Shown here piece by piece: positions 59,201-64,000 of a stretch of DNA of 64,000 nt. How positions within the stretch are numbered: the stretch's first letter is position 1; the number at the start of each line of letters is the position of its first letter. The notes under the pieces are model-generated. The model did not search any database. It was not told the DNA's origin and saw only the letters and a list, made by a program, of their open reading frames with translations. The stretch comes from Rhizophagus irregularis (taxonomy: Eukaryota; Glomeromycota; Glomeromycetes; Glomerales; Glomeraceae). Position numbers and translations under genes: made by a program. The stretch is taken from NCBI RefSeq assembly GCF_026210795.1, contig NC_089437.1, positions 372,001 through 436,000 on the forward strand. The letters run 5' to 3'.

Positions 59201-60151
59201 CATGGTGATGATTTGGGTAATAATTATGTAGATAATTTGGCGAAAATTGCGCATACTGATCAAGATCGCTATATAGTTTTTAGACGAAACGCTTGTTTGA
59301 TGAAAGTTCTTCCTTGTTGGAATGGTATTATTATTGAAAATAAGCTGCGTTCATTTTTGAAAAATTTATGCAACTACAAAGGATTAGAAAAATTTATTAA
59401 TCTGAATAGAAATTCTAAATATCGCACGTTAGAAGTTGACTGGACATCCACATTTAGTTGTTTAAATTGTGATATAAATAACAATGAAACTTCTGTTTCT
59501 TCTTCTAAAATGAAAGCTCAAAAAGTTCACTTGTTAATTGAAGAAATTCCTACAATTGAACAGATGAAGAAATCTTTGCTTGACTTATATGATGGTTGGA
59601 TGTGCCCTATATGTGGATTGTATGATGAAACCTTTAATCACGTATGGACGTGTAGTGGTCATTATGATATCATTAACAATATTAGAGATAAAACTATTAA
59701 TCATCTCTTGACTTGGATATTAGAATATAATGATAATATACAAGATTTCAATGCTCTTATGGCGCTTGATATATGGGATATATCATATGATCCTAACGTG
59801 TTTACTTTTATTGACATTATTAAAGGAATTATACCTATGTCACTTTCAGATTTGTTGAATTCTTGGACCACAAAGAAAAATGTTGCTGTTGTTTTGATTC
59901 AAATGAGACAGTTTATTTTCAATGAAATATTTGAAGAGGTTTGGATTCCACGGTGTTCGCACCTGAAGGAATTTGAACGTTCGTTAGGGTTGACTAAAAA
60001 GAAAAAATTAAAGTTTAAAAGCGTTCGTTCATTACCTAATAATAATAGTAGTAATAATAATATTATTCATTATGATTCTTTAGATAGTGTTAGAAATTAC
60101 ATTTATTTTGGCAAAAATATAATAGAATTTTATACTAATCTTATTTCGTAG
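56261..60151 (+). CDS. LINE polyprotein, 5'-truncated: reverse transcriptase, RNase H, zinc motif
   Basis: A 1296-codon frame. The first 12 residues (MIIWVLIHIKIL) come from flanking DNA; element sequence starts at 56296. Reverse transcriptase about residues 60-400: NGKATGPSGVSNEMLKHL, NSRPITLLETTRKALISLLN, SQDMGKAYDRV (motif A), GIDQGEVISPLLW (motif B), AYMDDTQW (catalytic YMDD at 318-321, where most LINEs have YADD). RNase H about 850-1010: FYTDGS (Asp860), RGELLAVLLAL, INTDS and NYVDNLAK, so all four acidic residues are present. C-terminal CPICGLYDETFNHVWTC (Cys1115, Cys1118, His1127, Cys1131). The apurinic endonuclease and 5' ORF are absent, so this copy cannot move on its own, but the rest is undamaged. 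Codon use is less AT-biased than the surrounding spacer. Confidence 0.93.
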   Translation: MIIWVLIHIKILEETNRHFQTVAGSVNRKKPIQGRWKEQYKPQPHINENIYSSIMDAPSYDEWLDIIRQLSNGKATGPSGVSNEMLKHLSDDCNHILYYLICKIIELGFLPKQWKEATVFPIAKPKPFNCELSNSRPITLLETTRKALISLLNRRLAIILKDNNVLKANQFAGLPKQSTFEPIRIMNEVIQDSIDNNNELWILSQDMGKAYDRVNIFQLKKAMDRIKIPNDFSSLILELFKDRKNQVITAYGKTASYDVLTGIDQGEVISPLLWCIYYDPLLAEIDKQQLGYNISCISKSVVQEEGVLNQQNVSIMAYMDDTQWITDEKSKLEKMLYIADTFYRLNDIQINKEKSELMIRTTTEKRKYSHNYNDKISIKFGREEINIKAKHPHEPMRILGVYFNIEHDGNYLMFKIKNEIDHLVNLMYKKKITDKHILYIFNRIIVPRVEYWSQVMALSKTQTESLIIPFRRMFKNKLKFARSAPNAILDNPYIYGYRDFYDNQLQAKITDFCIQLNDNGLLGKVTEIRLKSLQAQLWTSRPLIKKLPYNRVPHTRKNNYILNMLLLCHDNNISLENLDSNTFPTIKGGKIPLEDVVDNAYYSKHKERLREKKILFLDQIISGDKSRLLLWKEILIKAYIPIFSQRRETKWYSDIRSLITLDGVHLNHNITQLFSARVDNVEETRSYDITKKNRSLIAFYNPQFNSVLIGKIQGIDETQRPVIKHFHVDMSRCTDTHTYIYQCMEYGCAANASLSTRSPCTFSADWECLVPLLTDSQFAPSQLTNLIEFNIFNIFDFAKKKYDIIHRALTQNHVISPQLQENIILDLLDSSTSRNDLLIIQRTLAPFDNNNYYIFEFYTDGSLIELGTEQCNISCAFAQISDLFDIPHVEFYSTIDKWPSAYRGELLAVLLALSVVPKNSKVRINTDSLNVITQFNTLKKSRFSQTSREYFKANNNFLWAILCRIILTLNLHVEMFKVAAHGDDLGNNYVDNLAKIAHTDQDRYIVFRRNACLMKVLPCWNGIIIENKLRSFLKNLCNYKGLEKFINLNRNSKYRTLEVDWTSTFSCLNCDINNNETSVSSSKMKAQKVHLLIEEIPTIEQMKKSLLDLYDGWMCPICGLYDETFNHVWTCSGHYDIINNIRDKTINHLLTWILEYNDNIQDFNALMALDIWDISYDPNVFTFIDIIKGIIPMSLSDLLNSWTTKKNVAVVLIQMRQFIFNEIFEEVWIPRCSHLKEFERSLGLTKKKKLKFKSVRSLPNNNSSNNNIIHYDSLDSVRNYIYFGKNIIEFYTNLIS

Positions 60152-60471
60152 CGCCATCGTAGATTTTAGTAGTTGATTTATATAATTTTATAGGGTCAAT
60201 TTTACTTTCTTCTGCAGGGCGGGCTTCAACTTACCAAGTTTCGGCTAGTGTATGGGAGGTAGTGGGTTAATTAAAGAAATGGTTTTTAGGTGTAGTTGGT
60301 TATATCTTTAATAGTTTCGTATTTAATTGCCCCACCGTCGAAGTAGATTCTTCTGATAGTTTAGTTCATTTTTTTATTTTACTTTTTCATTTTTGATATG
60401 TTTATAAAATTTGTTTTCGCTAACTATTACTGTTTAATAAAAATAAAAATAAAAATTCACATAAAAATATT
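56278..60471 (+). mobile_element. Recent 5'-truncated LINE insertion with 18-bp target duplication
   Basis: AATTCACATAAAAATATT occurs at 56278-56295 and again at 60454-60471, directly after an AATAAAAATAAAAATAAAA-type 3' tail (about 60435-60453). The element body is therefore 56296 to about 60453. The 3' untranslated part (60152-60430) is less AT-rich than its surroundings. A perfect duplication plus an intact frame indicate a young insertion made by target-primed reverse transcription. Confidence 0.92.
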
Positions 60472-60638
60472 TTTTTTGATGAGATTGTTTTTAATTATAT
60501 AGATACATAACAATATTTACCTGCATATTATTTTATTTAAATTAATTTATATTTTATTACTCTCATAATCTAATTATTAATCAAAGTGAGCTTCTAATTG
60601 TGACTAAAAATTTAATATTATATAGTAATACTACTACT

Positions 60639-60667
60639 CCCGGTGCGAAGCAACGGGCAACTGCTAG
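60639..60667 (+). mobile_element. Helitron-like 3' end
   Basis: The hairpin CCCGGTGC-GAA-GCAACGGG (60639-60657, one mismatch) is followed by CAACTG and CTAG (60664-60667), with T next. This is the usual Helitron 3' terminus (hairpin, CTRR, insertion before T). A similar end lies on the minus strand at 36980. The 5' TC end and any helicase gene were not seen; the LINE may sit inside the element. Confidence 0.5.
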
Positions 60668-61818
60668 TTAGAAATTAAATTAATTAAATTGTTTTTCTGC
60701 ATAAAGCTAGAATTTAATTTTGCTGATCATAAATTTCCGATTTTTGGGTAATTTTTTCAAAATAATGATTTGTCCGAGGTTACTTGTCATTATCAACATT
60801 AATATTCATATGAAACGTGTGAAAATTAATATTAATATTAATATTGAATATTGAATATGAATTATATGAATTTAAACTCATAATAAAATTGCGATTTAGT
60901 CTTTCCTGTGGCACATTTATTGTGTATTAACAAGAGTTCATGTTTAAAGGGGAGTTAGGACTATAAAATGTAAAATATATAAAATGTGATTTATTTTGAA
61001 CTTGTTCATTTATAAAATCATGACATTTGAATCTATAATAAATATTATTTAACCATAATTGAGTTAATTATGCAAATTTTTTAGTATCTTAATTTTATCA
61101 TACCTTTAGAATTGTTATTTTTTATACAGCAGTGAAAGGAGTTTTATATAAAAAGTTCTATATAAAATTTACATACACTATTTTATATAATTTTAAGGAC
61201 TCAACATGGATTTTATGTAAATGTGTAAAATATGTCTACGTAATTAATAATCCAAACATATTTCATGTAGTTTTTAAATTTATTTATTATTATAAATTGT
61301 AAATTCAGTTTACTTTAGAAAATGTATTTATACATATCGTAAATTTTAAATAATATTTTTATATTTAAATAAAAAATAAATAAGAACTTTTTATAATTAA
61401 ATTATCAATAAAAACGTTTTCGCAACGTTCTTTTTCATCTCAAATTTTGTTAATAAAATTCATAATTTGAACTGAACATTAAAATTGTTTAAGTTTATAA
61501 TACTCTTCTTTTAACACATATTTATAATAAAAAGGAATTTTATAAATAATGATAAATCATTTATATCTCTTAGTTACAGTATTATCTTCCAAATCATAGA
61601 GGTAAAACCATAAAAGAAAGCTATTATCATTCGAACTGTTTCATTATAAAATACAAATACTTAATATAATTTGAAAGAATTCAAAAAAAAAATACAATCA
61701 AAAATATAATTAAATTTTATATGAAACAAAATCTTGAAATAAATTTGAATTTTCCGTATTCACACGTTTATTTGATTTTTAAGCGAAGCTAGTATTACAT
61801 ATACTGTATTTAATTTAT
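60668..61818. other. Intergenic; from about 61430 duplicated with 42478 on
   Basis: A TTAATA-rich microsatellite lies near 60826-60860. From CTTTTTCATCTCAAATTTTG (about 61432) onward the sequence aligns with the region upstream of the 42989 gene, with small indels. No gene. Confidence 0.5.
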
Positions 61819-61877
61819 CCATATTTGTGATACAGTGATACAAACTTTTGATTTTATTTAAATAGGATTTGCAACTT
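61819..61877 (+). promoter_or_regulatory. Shared BTB-gene promoter block
   Basis: CCATATTTGT (61819-61828), TTATTTAAATAG and GATTTGCAACTT (61866-61877), about 56 bp before the ATG at 61934. Same arrangement as at 42875-42934. Confidence 0.5.
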
Positions 61878-61933
61878 ACATCCAATCCAAATATTATTTT
61901 AATCCTCTTTCTCTTTTTGAATACAATACAAAA

Positions 61934-63442
61934 ATGTCAAACCAATTTTTTTCTAGATTAAGTCAAAATTATATTGAAATTTTGGATGATGATGAATATT
62001 ATGATATTACAATTGAAGTTGGTAAAGACCCAAATGTAAAAATATTCCGTGCACACATGATCATCCTGTGTTACCGTTCTCCATTTTTACGACGAACGAT
62101 TTCAAGTAGAAGTAATAATAATGATATTTTAGCTCACATTAAGCTGCCAAATGTCTCTTCAGAAATTTTTCAGGTTATTTTAAAGTAAGTTATCATAAAT
62201 CTTTGTCAGTATATTAATATTTTATATTTATCATATAATTTTTCATAATACAGATATATTTATGGAGGTACCATTTTATTAAATGAACAAGAACCTTCTG
62301 AAATTTTAAAAGTTTTGATTGCTGCTGATGAACTTCTTCTTCAAGAACTAGTTGATTATTTACAAGATTATTTAATTGAAAATAAATCTGAGTGGATGGA
62401 ACAATATTTTGAATTAATTTATCAAACAGGTTTTCAATCTAATTCTTTATTAGCACTTCAACAATATTGTACAAATTTTATGGCTAAATTTCCTGAAAAA
62501 ATATTTAAATCACTTGATTTTACTTCACTTTCTGAGAAATCATTGCTTTCACTTATTAAAAGAGATGATTTACAAATGAAAGAAATTGAAATTTGGGAAC
62601 ATGTATTAAAATGGGGGCTTGAAAAAAATCCTACGCTTCTTTCGGATCCTACAACTTGGTCAGATGATGATTTCAAAATAATGGAAAATACTTTGCAACA
62701 TTATTTACCTTTAATTAGATTCTTCAGTTTATCTTCTGACGAATTTATACAAAAAGTTCACCCATATAAGAAACTTTTAAAGCATCAACTATATGAAGAA
62801 TTGTTGAATTCATACTTAAATTCTAATAGTGAACCAAATGATAATATTTTATTTCCTAGATACAGAAATATTGATGGAATCATTGATTCAAAAATTGTTA
62901 ATTTGAATATCGTTTCTATAATTTCAAGATGGATTGATAAAATTGATATTAATAATAAATTTTTTTATACAAGAGATTTATATTTACCATATAAATTTAA
63001 ATTATTATTGAGAGGAACTAAAGATGGATTTACTCCTAAAAAATTTCATGAATTATGCGATTATAAACCTCATACTGTTACATTCATTAAAATAAAAGGA
63101 ACAGAAGAAATTATTGGAGCATATAATCCTTTGATATGGGAATCACATGGTAATTTTTTTGGTAAATGGGGCAAAACAAAGGATAGTTTTATTTTTTCTT
63201 TTAAAAGTAAAAATAATGTTAAAAATTCAATTTTAAGTCATGTAAAAGATACTAATCGAGCGTTACTTTATCACAATGCATATGGTCCTACATTTGATGA
63301 TGATCTTCTGTTATATGTGGAAGAGAAAGATGGTTTAAAAGAATACAATGTTTTTCATTGTAAACAACGAAGTTATGAAAAAAAGATAAGAGATACAGAA
63401 GAAAGGTTTACAATAGAAGAGTATGAAGTATTTCAAATATGA
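61934..63442 (+). CDS. BTB-BACK-TLDc protein, copy 5 (479 aa)
   Basis: Exons 61934-62184 and 62254-63442, with a 69-bp phase-2 intron (gtaagt...acag). BTB: YYDITIEVGKDP, FRAHMIILCYRSPFLRR, KYIYGGTILLNEQEPSEILK. BACK-like: FPEKIFKSLDFTSLSEKSLL, then EIWEHVLKWGLEKNPTLL. TLDc: ISRWIDKIDINNKFFYTRDL, LLLRGTKDGFTPKKFHELCD, GAYNPLIWESH (Ala in place of the conserved second Gly), YGPTFDDDLLLYVEEKDGL, EEYEVFQI. The stop comes right after EVFQI, a few residues earlier than in paralogues. The N-terminal two-thirds is nearly identical to the 42989 copy, while the TLDc part is closer to the copy-3 type (GTKDGFTPKKF, WESH...GKWGKTKDSF), which suggests gene conversion between copies. Confidence 0.92.
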
Positions 63443-64000
63443 AGTTGGATGAATAGGTTATTAGCTTATACTTTTCTTTTGTTTTGCGTTTGTGTGCAAA
63501 GACTTAGGGACGATAAGAATATGCAGGTGATAATTTAAAATTGAAAATGACTGTGAACAATACTATCATATAAAATATTAGCATAATATATAAGGGTATA
63601 CGAATTTTCATTTATTAAATAATAGTAGTATTTGCGCAAAAAAGGATATACTATTAGCTTATTTATTTATTTTGCAATATACTATTCATTTTTTTAGATT
63701 TAAATTAGGTAAATTATATTAAAATAAAGCTAATGATATTAGAAAAAATTAAGGAGTTAAGAATATCATATAAAATTTCTTTACCTCTCAGATTTTGCAT
63801 AATAAATTCTACTGGTCGAAGTGGAGTGATATGTAGTAAATTTACATCAGAGAAATTTTGTACAAATGTCACGTTTCATATCTATTTCACCTTAAAAAAA
63901 AGAGAAAAAAACACCAACATTTATTCAGTTTAAATATTATTCGCATGTGATAAATCGCCATGGTAATAAATTACATTTCCAAAGATTAATACCAAAAAAT
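63443..64000. other. 3' flank of BTB copy 5, no further gene
   Basis: 63460-63560 resembles the 3' flank of the 44522 and 34536 copies (GCAAGACTTGGGGGCTGATAAG-type words). AAAGCTAATGATATTA near 63725 matches 42266-42282. A 66-codon frame at 63733-63933 is unsupported. Confidence 0.4.

Overview
The window reads as nuclear DNA of a fungus in the Glomeromycotina, most like Rhizophagus irregularis. This is an inference from content, not from a database match. The DNA is very AT-rich. Introns are short (about 68-101 bp) with GT...AG borders. The genes belong to families known to be expanded in arbuscular mycorrhizal fungi: kinases with a WTSGN / FEWIPY-type N-terminus, BTB-BACK-TLDc proteins, F-box proteins and a Crinkler (CRN)-like protein. 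Transposon debris lies between them. I saw no rRNA, tRNA or CRISPR. All splice sites below were placed by eye.

Layout. 1-10 kb: a three-exon protein kinase on the plus strand, then a frameshifted F-box gene and a broken CRN-like gene on the minus strand. 10.6-12.4 kb: pogo/Tigger-like remnants, a duplicated 120-bp block and a small hydrophobic ORF. 14.7-19.3 kb (minus): the most unusual locus, a nine-exon kinase gene. Its exons A to G each carry a kinase N-lobe segment. B to G also carry a zinc ribbon and begin with the beta4-beta5 segment that completes the preceding lobe. Only the last lobe is catalytically competent and continues into a full C-lobe. 21.9-23.5 kb: an intact F-box gene. 26.4-34.5 kb: three BTB-BACK-TLDc genes in tandem, the third split by a 1.48-kb inverted-repeat element. 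34.5-41 kb: small TA-flanked MITEs, a Helitron-like end, polypurine low-complexity DNA and a dead LINE fragment. 41.7-44.5 kb: a relic and an intact BTB-TLDc gene. 46-47 kb: an unrecognised degraded gene cut by a hAT-like MITE with an 8-bp target duplication. 48.5-51.3 kb: a satellite of about 17 units of 172 bp with two alternating subtypes in a five-unit higher-order pattern. 51.7-55.4 kb: T-rich minisatellites. 56.3-60.5 kb: a recent 5'-truncated LINE flanked by an 18-bp target duplication. 61.9-63.4 kb: a further BTB-TLDc gene, a duplicate of the 43-kb copy that includes its promoter.

The genes look like lineage-specific signalling and protein-turnover families (kinases, BTB and F-box substrate adaptors) evolving by tandem duplication, exon duplication and transposon disruption. 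I see no operon-like pathway. Four BTB genes share a promoter block, so those copies may be co-regulated.
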